This document shows, piece by piece, positions 1 to 10,905 of a stretch of 64,000 bases of DNA. The stretch's first letter is position 1; each line of letters opens with the position of its first letter. The position numbers and the translations under genes are program-made. Below the pieces are notes generated by a model. The model was not told the DNA's origin. It worked only from the letters and a program-made list of their open reading frames with translations, and did not search any database. Source of the DNA: Mucor racemosus (taxonomy: Eukaryota > Mucoromycota > Mucoromycetes > Mucorales > Mucoraceae); NCBI GenBank assembly GCA_027405735.1, contig JAPEHQ010000002.1, positions 2,356,001-2,420,000 of the forward strand, given 5' to 3'.

Positions 1-450
1 ACTTATTTTCAGACATTATCTAGCGCGCACTAACAAGAAAAAAGAACAAAAAATATGAGCAATTTATGTTTGAGCTTAAATGTTTGGTATAAAAATAGTG
101 CCGTGCTGTAAAAATTCATTCGCAAAAAAAAATCATGCAAGTTTTTACAGGATTGTTTTACCTTTTTCTTGGTATATAACATCAGAAAACACTATATCAA
201 ATGAATGCTTGACATTTCAAAAGTGTAATATTAGTTTTTATATTGTGGTAAATCAAAAATTGAACTAAACTTGTAAAGGTTGATTTCATTGTATCCATTT
301 TTTCTTAATTTTAACTACGCTTTATTTGAGCGGGCACTTTTTACGAAAGCTTGCATTTTCCTAAACTATTAGTTGATTGGCTTATCTCGAACGCTTGATT
401 GTTTATTCCATGAATTTGCCATTTGAAACCTATCAGAAAAAAAATACTAG

Positions 451-458
451 TATATAAA
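451..458 (+). promoter_or_regulatory. TATA box of the first RNR small-subunit gene
   Basis: TATATAAA lies 85 nt before the ATG at 543, followed by a T-rich leader. Nothing gene-like is seen in positions 1-450, which are AT-rich with only short chance reading frames. Confidence 0.5.
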
Positions 459-542
459 TTTACCTCTCAACCATAAGGCATTAATACTCTTTTTTTTTTT
501 TATAATTAATTTAATTTTTAATTTTAATTTTTCCTTCAAAAA

Positions 543-1613
543 ATGACTGTATTCGATGCCCAATCCGAGCTTGCTGCTCAAGGTTTAAGACAAACCATTT
601 TGAAGCGCTTGACAGAAATGAAGGTCGACATTGAACCTGGAGAGGAAATTATTCTCAAAGAAAATCCTCGTCGTTTCTGTCTTTTCCCTATCAAGTATCA
701 TGAAATTTGGGAGTTTTACAAGAAGGCTGAAGCTTCTTTCTGGACAGCAGAAGAAGTTGATTTATCTAAAGATATACTGGATTGGGAAGAAAGGTTAAAC
801 AAGGATGAGCGTCATTTCATCGGTCGCGTATTGGCTTTCTTTGCAACTTCTGATGGCATTGTCAACGAGAATTTAGTAGCCAACTTTTGTGACGAAGTAA
901 AGATTGGTGAGGCTAAATGCTTTTATGGTTTTCAAATCATGATTGAAAATATTCACTCTGAAATGTATTCTCTTTTAATCGATACCTATATCAAGGATCC
1001 TGTTGAAAAGGAATTTTTGTTTAATGCTATCGAGACTATTCCTCAAATCAAGACTAAAGCTGATTGGGCTTTCAAGTGGATTGCCAACGAATCCAAGCAA
1101 CCTTTTGCTGTTCGTATTTGTGCTTTTGCTATTATTGAAGGCGTCTTTTTTTCTGGTTCATTTGCTTCCATATTTTGGCTCAAAAAGCGAGGTTTGATGC
1201 CCGGTTTGACTCTTTCTAATGAATTTATTACTCGTGATGAAGGTCTTCATGCTGATTTTGGCTGTCTTTTATTCCACCACATGATTAACCAACCTCCTCA
1301 TGAAACTGTCCTTCAAATCTTGACCGAAGCTGTTGCAATTGAGCAAAGTTTTTTTAAAGAAGCATTGCCAGTAAGGTTGATTGGTATGAACGATGATTTG
1401 ATGTGTCAATATGTCGAATTTGTGGCTGATCGTTTGATGGTTTCCCTCGGTTTCCCCAAACATTACAATGTATCTAATCCTTTTGATTTCATGGATTTGA
1501 TTTCTCTTCAAGGCAAGACTAATTTCTTTGAAAAGCGTGTTTCGGATTATCAACGTGCTGGTGTTATGAATGCAAAGGAAGATCGTAGCTTTACTCTTGA
1601 TGCTGATTTCTAA
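543..1613 (+). CDS. RNR2: Ribonucleotide reductase small (R2) subunit, intronless paralog
   Basis: A 356-aa uninterrupted reading frame encoding the class Ia ribonucleotide reductase beta subunit, which generates the diiron-tyrosyl radical used by the large subunit to make dNTPs. Metal and radical residues are in the expected spacing: Asp104 (ATSDG), Glu135 and His138 (IENIH) and the radical Tyr142 (HSEMYSLL). The C-terminal tail ends in FTLDADF, the conserved peptide that docks on the large subunit. Length is normal for fungal R2 proteins that lack a long N-terminal extension. The start is the first ATG after a T-rich leader and matches that of the neighbouring copy. A closely similar copy lies 980 nt downstream in the same orientation. 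That copy has an intron after codon 54 which is absent here. No X-box-like site was seen upstream, unlike the neighbour. Confidence 0.95.
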   Translation: MTVFDAQSELAAQGLRQTILKRLTEMKVDIEPGEEIILKENPRRFCLFPIKYHEIWEFYKKAEASFWTAEEVDLSKDILDWEERLNKDERHFIGRVLAFFATSDGIVNENLVANFCDEVKIGEAKCFYGFQIMIENIHSEMYSLLIDTYIKDPVEKEFLFNAIETIPQIKTKADWAFKWIANESKQPFAVRICAFAIIEGVFFSGSFASIFWLKKRGLMPGLTLSNEFITRDEGLHADFGCLLFHHMINQPPHETVLQILTEAVAIEQSFFKEALPVRLIGMNDDLMCQYVEFVADRLMVSLGFPKHYNVSNPFDFMDLISLQGKTNFFEKRVSDYQRAGVMNAKEDRSFTLDADF

Positions 1614-2299
1614 GCTTCGGCTTCATGTTATTTTAAATTGTTTATTTATTCACCTAATCTACTCTATCATTAATAATTTATTTCATATTTTATATTTGTC
1701 AATAAACCACTTTTTTATTCGTGTATTACAATACTTATCATTTGAAATGTGTTTGTGTAGCATAAATGTCTTGCAATTTGTACAACATGAACTGCGTAAA
1801 ATGTAAAAATCAGGCAATTCGTCGTCATTAGCTTCGGATATGATCATCGAGATACATCATGTTTGCGCGACTTTTTTCATGTATTTATTTGCTGTGTTTA
1901 ACCCACATTATCCAATATCAACTGCAGTTCTCCCCTCAGTTATTCAAATAAAGATCAGAAAGCTCTAAATTTGAAACGATGATCGATGATTGCTCAGTTT
2001 GTCATCAGTCGATAAGTCACTAAACGGTTTCGCATTCATATTAATATTTTTTTTTCAAGCTTATATAAAATTGATGAGAAACCTTGAATTAGGCTACCGA
2101 TTCAGTTATTCAGACAAATATAGAACAACTATGCATTATTGAAATATATGATTCCATTTTACAATATGCACGATAACAAAAATTAGTATACCCATAGAGA
2201 AAATGACATATATATTGTGTCTCAGAATGAATGTTTGTATTGTTATGGCACCAAATGCAAAAGGTAAATATATGATTACCTTTTTTGTAAATGAATTTC

Positions 2300-2315
2300 G
2301 GTTGTCATGGCAACC
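2300..2315. promoter_or_regulatory. X-box-like (RFX/Crt1-type) palindrome
   Basis: GGTTGTCATGGCAACC is a near-perfect palindrome with one mismatched pair. It differs at one base from the RFX consensus GTTRCCATGGYAAC and sits about 280 nt before the second RNR start. In S. cerevisiae the RFX repressor Crt1 binds such X-boxes at RNR genes; transfer of that role to this site is inference. Confidence 0.5.
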
Positions 2316-2517
2316 AAACGATGAACCCAACTAGATACTGAATGTCTCAGGACTAATCTATGAGCGGCGATAAGGCCAGCTATTTGGTGTGTGATCAAAA
2401 GCCTATTGCAAAGCACTCTAAAAGACGAACACTTAAATGGCATGACAATTCTAAACAATCATGAATCTAACCTCCTCCTTAAATATGCGGATTTCTGGTT
2501 TTGTGAAAAAAAAACCA

Positions 2518-2528
2518 TATAAAAAGGG
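2518..2528 (+). promoter_or_regulatory. TATA box of the second RNR small-subunit gene
   Basis: TATAAAAAGGG lies 76 nt before the ATG at 2594. Closely similar TATAAA(A)AGG-type boxes precede several other genes in this window. Confidence 0.6.
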
Positions 2529-2593
2529 CAGCAAAACGATTATCAATTCTATTATTAATATCACAACTTTATCTTTCTAATATATCAATAAAA

Positions 2594-3732
2594 ATGACTG
2601 TATTCGATGCTCAATCTGAACTTGCCGCCCAAGGTTTAAGAAGCACCATCTTGAAGCGTTTAGCAGAGATGAAGGTTGACTTGGAACCAGGAGAGGAGAT
2701 CATTTTGAAGGAAAATAGTAGACGTTTCTGTCTTTTCCCTGTCAAGTATCATGAGGTAAAGATTTTTTGCTAGTTTTTTGGGTTTTCGATTTGTGTAATA
2801 ATGTGTATATTCCATGGTTTTAGATTTGGGAATTTTACAAGAAGGCTGAAGCTTCTTTTTGGACCGCTGAGGAAGTTGATTTGTCGAAGGATTTGATCGA
2901 TTGGGAGGAAAAATTGAATGATGATGAGCGTTTCTTTATCTCTCGTGTATTGGCTTTCTTTGCCACCTCTGATGGTATTGTTAATGAGAATTTGGTAAAG
3001 AATTTCTGTGATGAAGTCAAGGTAGCAGAGGCCAAGTGTTTTTATGGTTTCCAAATCATGATTGAAAACATTCACTCGGAAATGTACTCTCTTTTGATCG
3101 ATACTTATATTAAGGATGCTGTCGAGAAGGAATTTTTGTTTAATGCTATTGAAACCATCCCTGTTATCAAGGAAAAGGCTAATTGGGCTTTCAAGTGGAT
3201 TTCTAATGAATCAAACCAACCTTTTGGTGTTCGTATCGTTGCTTTTGCTGCTGTTGAGGGTATCTTCTTTTCTGGTTCATTTGCTTCCATCTTTTGGCTC
3301 AAGAAGCGTGGTTTGATGCCTGGTTTGACTCTTTCTAATGAATTTATTACTCGTGATGAAGGTCTTCATGCTGATTTCGGTTGTCTTTTGTTCCATCATT
3401 TAATTGATCAACCTTCTCATGAAACCGTTCTTCAAATCATCACTGAAGCAGTTGACATTGAGGAGTCTTACTTTAACGATTCTCTTCCCGTTCGTTTAAT
3501 TGGTATGAATGACAAGTTGATGTGTCAATATGTCAGATTCGTTGCAGATCGTCTTTTGGTATCACTTGGTTTCCCCAAGCATTACAATGTTTCTAATCCC
3601 TTTGATTTTATGGAATTGATTTCTCTTCAAGGCAAGACCAATTTCTTTGAGAAGCGTGTCTCTGATTATCAACGTGCTGGTGTCATGTCTAATAAGGAAG
3701 ACCGTAGCTTCTCTTTGGATGCTGATTTCTAA
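2594..3732 (+). CDS. RNR2: Ribonucleotide reductase small (R2) subunit, paralog with one intron
   Basis: Two exons (2594-2755 and 2824-3732) separated by a 68-nt GT..TAG intron give a 356-aa R2 subunit. It is the same length as the upstream paralog and very similar throughout. Joining the exons gives [10 protein letters not shown], matching the intronless copy exactly at the junction. The Asp/Glu/His ligands, the tyrosyl-radical Tyr (HSEMYSLL) and the C-terminal docking tail (FSLDADF) are all present. The product makes dNTPs with the large subunit, in the cytosol by family knowledge. Upstream are a TATA box and an X-box-like palindrome not seen before the first copy, suggesting this may be the damage-inducible member (inference). 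A poly(A) signal AATAAA lies at 3790-3795. Confidence 0.95.
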
Positions 3733-4964
3733 GCTTCTTGTTCTTTTTTTACTCTCTCTTCATCTCATTATCATTCTCTAGTACATTGTAATAAAGTAAA
3801 ATACATCATCTTTCTTTTCTATGCGATTTATAATTTGATATTTTATAATTATTTGAAGAATGTTGCAATAATAGGAAATGGTTTGATAGATTATTTACAG
3901 CATTATTGTTGCCACATTGTGAAAAATCCTTCTTCTACCTCCTGGAAAATATAAATCGTTTTTGGCATATATGGTTGACGTTATATCATCATTTTTTATA
4001 GGATTCATGTACATCTCTCTATCTGTGGTAAAAACATCTGGCTCAATATCCTTGCTGTTAATTCTGTGTGTTATCTCGGCGATGGCTCCAAGCTTACGAA
4101 AACCAAAGCGGCAGATCTGTTTAGTTACTGCCCATTAGGTCATTTTTTTCCGCTTATGATAAATCTCTTATTATATATGGGTCTTGTGGAAGTCCTCATG
4201 CATTTAGTTAACACTTTTTGAGAAGAACTTAAAGGCAGGACAAACAGTGTTTCCATCCTTCATTCAACATTGTATCTAGCTCCTTACTCTCAGTCTCTTT
4301 GAACCCACCAGCCGGATTACTATTCAAGCGCCTCTGAATTAAAATGCATTGATCGTTTTTGTCATTTTCAAAGATTTTCGAGACCAGACTATATTAATTT
4401 CAAGATATAATTTACAATATCTAATTCGCATCAATTTTAAAATAGTCTAAAGCTTCTGGTATCTTTATTTTCTATAAATGTTAAAATTGCTACATAATTA
4501 ACCTTTTTTAATTAATCAAAATCAAGCAAACAATATGATATTACCGCCATTTTTATGTGATTTTCTTATGATATCAGACCAGTATAACTCGCAGATTTTA
4601 TTTCCACTGTTTCGTTAAGTCCTAGCTGCGTAAATATATGATGGAGTGATGATTAATCTACATAGCAATACAGCTGTTGTTATGCATGAAAATAACGTTT
4701 ATTTATTAATTTTGGTGGTTGTCATTGTCATATATGCTGATTTTGGCTGATTTAGCGCTATTTCTAATTTTAAATAGTCTGTTGAGCTACAAATCCCACC
4801 TGGAAAGAAGGCGCGTTTGATTCCTACGATTTAATTCGCAAATCAATGGAAGATCAAAAAGATAGATCTAAATACAGTTAAAGTTGTAGAATGTATTTTG
4901 AAACTTTCAACTTATTTGAATTAATATTCATTGATTATAAGTGTTTCTCCTGTTAATTCATTTT

Positions 4965-5270
4965 ATTTAAGCAGAGAAAGAGAGTTTTTTTCGAAAACGT
5001 GTGCAAAAACCCTTCAAAAACAGCTGTTAGCTAATAAAATCAAGATGAATTATTTATAAATTAATTGCGCGTTAAGTACAGCTTCAAGATTTAATTTTGA
5101 GCCATTATTTGGTTTTACAAAAAATTTCAAAAAATATCGGAAACAACCTGTTGTATTCCATAAAGTGCCATACTTTATCACCTTCTACAGTTTCAATACA
5201 TCTTACAATCTATTGCCTGCGACATGTATTGAAGTGCAAAGTCTTGATATCGGATACGTATTGATTTATC
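4965..5270. repeat. Dispersed repeat family B, copy 1
   Basis: Two blocks recur elsewhere in the window. The block around 4970-5000 (AAGCAGAGAAAGAGAG and flanks) is found again near 38570-38590. The block at about 5160-5262, with TTATCACCTTCTACAGT and then TTGAAGTGCAAAG, is found again at about 41445-41545. The identity of the parent element is unknown. Confidence 0.55.
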
Positions 5271-5462
5271 AAAATATGTTTAAGTTAAATAAAACTAGAA
5301 ATTTTTTAATCAAGTAAAGAGATATCGTTTATTGGAATGAAATTGATAGGGTTTATATACTATTTGATTTGGGGAATTAATGGTGTGGTAAGGTAGTTTA
5401 GATGTTATTTAATAGTAATGTGTCATGTTGGTATATCATGTTGGAATATCGCACTGGCGTAT

Positions 5463-5523
5463 TATGCTTTTGTATTATGCTTCTATACCATGCTTCTATA
5501 CCATGCTTCTATACCATGCTTTT
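5463..5523. repeat. Short tandem array, about 13-bp unit
   Basis: ATGCTTCTATACC is repeated about three times in perfect form, with diverged units on both sides. It is a minisatellite in a gene-free region. Confidence 0.75.
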
Positions 5524-6269
5524 AGGAGCATTGTATAGTTAATATTTAATTAAGGAACTTCCGGTTCCGGATCTGTTATTGTTTACTTTTTTGGATTTGA
5601 CATGATCCGGTTTAAGAATGATACATCAGCTACTTTTTGAATATTATACTTCGCATTATTCTAATTAATCAGGAAAAAGAGCATCTAATATGATATCTTT
5701 TTATACGTAAAATTGCATCAAATAAATTATCGTTTATTGCCGCACATTTTTTGTACATTGAATATTATTACCTTGCTATAAAGTACATCAATTTTATTTA
5801 TTAGTATGCCAAATAAAAAAAGGTTGCTGCTTTACTCAAATTGAGACTATGTTCATAAAAATTTTACAATTGTCAGAAATTGCCATTACAAAAAGACGTC
5901 TCCATAAATCATACAATTTGTTAGGAGATGGTACGGGCCGTTGTGATTCACCGACCATTGTGAAATATCATCAATATTATAATTATTATAATCAATAAGT
6001 GTACTGGATTTTAATGTTTGGTTATTTTCGATAAGCCTCATCAGTAATATTTTGTAAGATTTTATAGAGTTAATTAACATCCTTGAAGATGGATTTTGTT
6101 TTTACGATGACTCTCCTCTCCTGAGTAGTTGTTGTTATTTTGCATTGGTGGGAAAAAAACAACAAGTTAAAGGGTAATTTTTTTGGCACAAGTAAAATGA
6201 AAAATGACTTTAATAGAATAGAGCTTTGACAGAAGTCTCGCAAACGCAAGGGATGATGATGATTGTTTG

Positions 6270-7620
6270 AAAATAAAAGGATTAATACCGGAATATAAGT
6301 CCACTGGTCAAACATTGACCAAAATGGATCAAGATTGACCTAAAATTGATTATAAATAATTGAGCACCTAAATTGTAAAATTGAGGTATTTATTTTTGTA
6401 TTCACAAGAGAGATCCAACCCAAAGTTACTTTGCATTTTTTGTTTCAGCAAAAAATATTGATTTTTCATCGAAATAATCAAAATACTAATTCCCATTACA
6501 GCTTAAACGTGTGATACCTGAGTTTCAAAATTGATTTGAAAAAATGAATGAAAAATGATGCAAAAAACCAAATCGTTTAAATGTTCATGAACTGCAAAGT
6601 AAGTTGGCCTAACAATTTAAATAACTTTTGTACAGTTTTAAATTCTGCATCCGTCTAAATAAAATTCAAAAAAACATTTCACGTAAAACTTTGCGTAAAA
6701 TGCAATTGAAATTTTGGAGGTTTTTTGAATATACAAAACACTTTTCATAAGCATATTTTAAATTTAAATAATGAAAATAATGCATAACAAAATTATCTAC
6801 TGATCAAGATATTGTTGAGCCTCCTAGCTGCATTTTTCATAGAGAAAATGAAATTTTTGTCAGGATTTTTTCAAATTCAGAATTTGGGATGAGGGTATTA
6901 CAAGGGAGTTATTGAAGCTAGAAACGAAGCTATCTCTTTGTACATATTTTTGAGGTTATCTCCGCGAAAAATCAATATTTTGAGAAGAATCAAATTGGGT
7001 TCAGTAGAGATCAACGATATTAATGATATGAATGTAAAAAAAAGCGTTGCTCAATTTAATGAATATTTTGAAACCAACTGCAAAAATGTCAAAAAAATGT
7101 CAAAAAAATGAAAAAAAAATAAAAGTGTTCAGAATTTTTTTGTACTGCAATATGTTATAAAGTGCTTTAAAACAAGTAAGTTTCATTATTAGAAAGTACT
7201 AGTATAGCTTAATTTTTCGTAGAGATATGGAGCCTCAAATTTTTTTAATTTTTGGTAATGAAATGCGAGTAAAAATCTGAAACATTAGCATTGAAAAATT
7301 AATAACATCTGCAAAAAATAGGATATTTCCGGATGCTCATTTTTGGATTAAAGCTGAACATTTCAGGTACATTGGCATATAATTTTTTCTTGGTATTATT
7401 TAGTGGAAAAAAAGTTCGGCAGAGATGAAAAGTCGGATCCAGTTTTAAAGAAAAAAAGCCTATTTTCGATTTTTTTCGGTGAGTTTGGGTTACGTACAAC
7501 TTTTACTAAGAGCAGGTAACATAACACACTATGCATTTTCAAACAACTAAATGCCTGAGCTCAATTGGTTTATTAAGTAAATTATAAGGTGCCTCGTTGG
7601 ATTGATTTAAACCCAAATAG
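6270..7620. repeat. Dispersed repeat family C, copy 1 (longest)
   Basis: About 1.35 kb that aligns by eye with 24455-25680 and, over its second half, with 45955-46590, all in the same orientation. On the minus strand at about 7300-7420 it encodes a peptide containing KKKLYANVPEMF and NPK that recurs in the other copies and ends at a stop in the same place. This suggests a coding ancestor. No terminal inverted repeats or target duplication were identified. Confidence 0.7.
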
Positions 7621-8324
7621 CAAATTTCAAAACTCATAAATGATTCATTTTGATCAAAATAAGAAATTCCGAACGATAAATTGTTAGAGAGTGTATTTTT
7701 TTTGCCATTATCACTGATCAATCAGATAATTGCTTATTTTATGGTTATTTATTCAACGCCTCAAGTATATCCCCAAGTTTATCTATTGGAAAAAAATACA
7801 TGTTTTCGATGAAGTCATCTCCACATTTGTGATAAAACGATTTGAGTGTTACACACAAACAATGCTGTATCATGTAGTTTCTTCGGTATCAATTTTTGCT
7901 ATCGCCGAGAACTACTCGAGTTCAAAAACTTACATAGTAGTTCCGATGCCATATATCAAAATCTTTTGCGAAGGTTATGCACTTTTCACACAATAACTTC
8001 CATGCTTTGAAGTAATTGCTTAAATGAAACAATCCTTGTTTCAAATCAAAAATAATTAGGCGATATTTCCTCACTCCGATATTCTGAATCAAGCTACTCT
8101 TAAACCCATCACATTGAAATTAAGCAAGTCCTACATGTAGTATATTCGATTTTCATGATTTATTATATTTACACTTGTCATAGACTGAAAAAAAGGAATT
8201 ACATATAAAAAAAATATTATCAATTATTTCTATAGAGGAGGGAGAATAGGGGGGAAAAGATTGATTAAAAAAGAGGGGATAACTAAAAACTAATTTACAA
8301 TGAGACAAAAAATGCGAAGTCAAT

Positions 8325-10028
8325 TTACTTCTTTCTGAAGCCATCAACAATATCTTCAATAGCTCTGTTCTTAGTTTCAGGCAAGAAGAAGAAAGTGACA
8401 ATAGCAGAGATAAGACAAATAATAGCGAAAATAAGGAAAGACCAACCTTGAATAGCAGCGAAAATGACAGGGAAGACTTGACCGATCAAGAAATTCATAG
8501 CCCAGTTCATAGCAGTAGCGACAGCACCAACGGAAGAACTAGCATAAATAGGTGTCATTTCAGAAGTAATCATCCAAGGGACTGGTCCAATACCAATAGC
8601 GAAGGAAGCAACGTAAACAAAGACGGAAGCGACAAGAAGGTTAGGAATTTGGTATCTGTAACCGACAACCAAAAGAACAGAGAAGATAAATGTACCCATT
8701 TCAGAAAGAATCAATAATAAACGACGACCAGAACGATCAATGAAAGCCATGGCAACGATAGACATACCAAAGTTGACAACAGTAGTGTAAATAGCCATGT
8801 ATTGAGCATTTTCCTTACTAACAGCTTGTTCAAAGATAGTAGTAGAGTAGTACATGACAGCGTTCATACCGGAAAGTTGTTGAATAGTGTGATGGAAAAG
8901 AACAATCAAAGTAATCTTACGAATAATAGGATCTCTAAAGATTTCAATGATGCTCATAGGAGGACGTTGTTCGTCACTGTCATCGTTTTCAATATCACCG
9001 TTACCACTGACACCAGCAGCGTTATACTCTTCCTTGTTGCTACCGGCATTTTGATCAAGAGAGTTATTATCAGTGTTATCAAAACCTTCATCAAGAGAAT
9101 TGTTTACATTCTTGACAGTCTTTTCATGAGAGTTTTCCTTCAAAAGACGAACGGCCTTCTTTTTACCGACTTGACCAGCAACGATATCAAAGAATTCTTC
9201 GGATACATCAGCGGAGCCACGAAGCTTTTGAAGAGAGATGAGAGCATCTTCAATGCGACCAATAGAAATCAAATAACGAGGAGATTCAACACAAGTACCC
9301 ATCATGAAGATTTGGAAAATAGAAGGAATAGCAACAATAGCATAATTAAGACGCCAAAGTGGAACATTTGAAGTAGGCAAGCCAATGACTGAAGACAAAA
9401 GAATACCTGTTACGACGAAAAACCTAAAAATTAAAAACGAATGTGAGAAAAAAAATGTTTCAGATGATGAAAATTGTAGATCCATGCACTTACTGGTTAA
9501 AGAAACCGAGCAAACCTCTACCTTTACGAGTAGAAATCTCACCAAGGTAAGTAGGAATGACAAGAGAACCAAGACCACAAGATAAACCACAAAGAATACG
9601 ACCAATAATAAACATGGCGGTATGAACAGAACAACCGATCAAAATAGCACCAGAAATGAAACCAGCATTGTTAACGATAATTGTTAATCTACGACCTAAT
9701 CTAGTTTGAATAGCACCACCAACAGCACTACCAATCAAACCACCAACACAGAAAGAAGATACAGCAAAACCCCTAAAGATTCAACATTGATTAGTATACA
9801 AATTATATTTTTTCAAAAGAATTGCAATTACCATAAAGCAGTATCCATGGGCAAACAATCAGGAAAAGCAGGATTTACAGTATGAGCATTGCCGGTGGGA
9901 CAGTTATGGGTTATATCACCGGGAACATTGGGAGAACCAATAGTCCAACCATTAGAGAAAGCACCGATACCTGCGATAATACCACAGTATACCATATACT
10001 TTGGTAAATTTAATTCACGAGAATCCAT
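8325..10028 (-). CDS. MFS sugar (hexose) transporter
   Basis: Three exons (10028-9832, 9772-9494, 9423-8325) encode about 524 aa. The protein is a 12-TM major facilitator of the sugar porter family, importing hexose by proton symport or facilitation at the plasma membrane. Visible family motifs are GRR after TM2 (RLGRRL), PTYLGE and GRGLLG before TM5, VESPRYLI after TM6 (usually PESPRYL), QQLSGMNAVMYYS in TM7, RSGRRLL, and PETK near the C-terminus. The loop between TM6 and TM7 (about residues 250-315) is enlarged and rich in Asn, Asp, Ser and Glu, unlike the usual short helical loop. A TATA element lies at 10105-10096. Two tandem GTTGCCATGG-type sites lie about 290-320 nt upstream. Substrate specificity cannot be read from sequence. 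Confidence 0.9.
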
Positions 10029-10095
10029 TATTTAAAATAAAAAAAAGATAAAGAAAAAGTGTTGAAATGAGATCGAGATGATGAAAAAGGATTCT

Positions 10096-10105
10096 TATTT
10101 ATATA
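10096..10105 (-). promoter_or_regulatory. TATA box of the sugar transporter
   Basis: TATATAAATA on the minus strand, about 68 nt before the ATG at 10028. Confidence 0.45.
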
Positions 10106-10166
10106 CATTTGCATCTATTTCAATGAAACACCGCCTCGTGGTGGTTGGTAACCATAACATTTTCGT

Positions 10167-10199
<33 letters not shown>

Positions 10200-10313
10200 G
10201 AGACATAATGGTCCGTTAGTTTGTTTCATTTCAAAAAGATTTTTTTTTTTTGGTTTTCTATATATGTTGTTTTTCATGGATCTACAACTCTTATTTTTCT
10301 ATAATATATGAGG

Positions 10314-10352
10314 ATTGCCATGGTGATGTTTCTTTATGGTTGCCATGGTGAT
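10314..10352. promoter_or_regulatory. Two tandem X-box-like sites
   Basis: ATTGCCATGGTGAT (10314-10327) and GTTGCCATGGTGAT (10339-10352) share 13 of 14 bases and have a centre spacing of 25 bp. Each matches one full RFX half-site (GTTGCC) plus a degraded second half. They lie upstream of the transporter. Confidence 0.4.
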
Positions 10353-10905
10353 ATGCTTCCTAAAATAAACGTCAAAATATAAAAAGGGATCACAGCATAA
10401 GCTTTTTGTGCAACTGATCATTTTTTTACCGCATGTTTATGGAATGCTGTAATGGTTATTTTCTGGATCTAAGCAATTTTTAATTACTAGGCCATATTTA
10501 GTAAAATCAACGAATGATTCGTTAACCGAAGCGGGTTTCTCAACTTACTTAACCCACATCAATTTCCTTTTATAGTATGCTTGACGTCAATATGGACCCA
10601 GATTTTTTGTTTGTTTTATACGTAATTGTTTTATATACATAAAAAATTATATAATGATTTTTATTTTACATGATTCATGTTAATCAAGATATAAAAAAGG
10701 GTCCTAAAGGTAAGGTAAGCAAAAAAAAAAAGAAAAAATATGTATAAAAAAGCAGGGAAAATCAGGAAAATTATAGGGTCATGATGAATATTACACTAAA
10801 AAAAGATTATATAAAAATTGCAGATGAATTAAGGGATTTTGATTACAGAGAAGAAGACAGAGAACAAAAGAAATATCATGTATTTGACCCTACAAAACCA
10901 ACAGC
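10353..10905. other. Intergenic region, no gene seen
   Basis: AT-rich. It contains plus-strand TATAAAAAGGG-like strings at about 10379 and 10691 without a following gene, and the 3' region of the PKA gene. Confidence 0.5.

Larger units (their letters stand above)
1614..2593. other. Intergenic region between the RNR paralogs
   Basis: No gene is visible. It holds the 3' region of the first RNR gene and the promoter of the second, including the X-box-like palindrome and TATA box listed separately. Short reading frames here lack codon structure. Confidence 0.6.
3733..8324. other. Gene-free, repeat-rich region
   Basis: About 4.6 kb with no supportable gene. It contains pieces of dispersed repeats (families B and C, listed separately), a short tandem array at 5463-5523, and AT-rich DNA. 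Apparent short reading frames, such as 7730-7996, have no recognisable domain. Confidence 0.6.

Noticed and set aside
1003..1197. Overlapping frames inside the RNR genes on both strands
   Set aside because: Shadows of the conserved R2 coding sequence.
8448..9371. Plus-strand reading frames across the sugar transporter
   Set aside because: Antisense shadows of a well-supported MFS gene; the products have no recognisable features.
10160..10200. Long poly-A/poly-T tracts (also near 18776, 30471 and 37826) as retroposon tails
   Set aside because: No target duplications or upstream retroposed sequence were seen. The genome is generally rich in A/T homopolymers.
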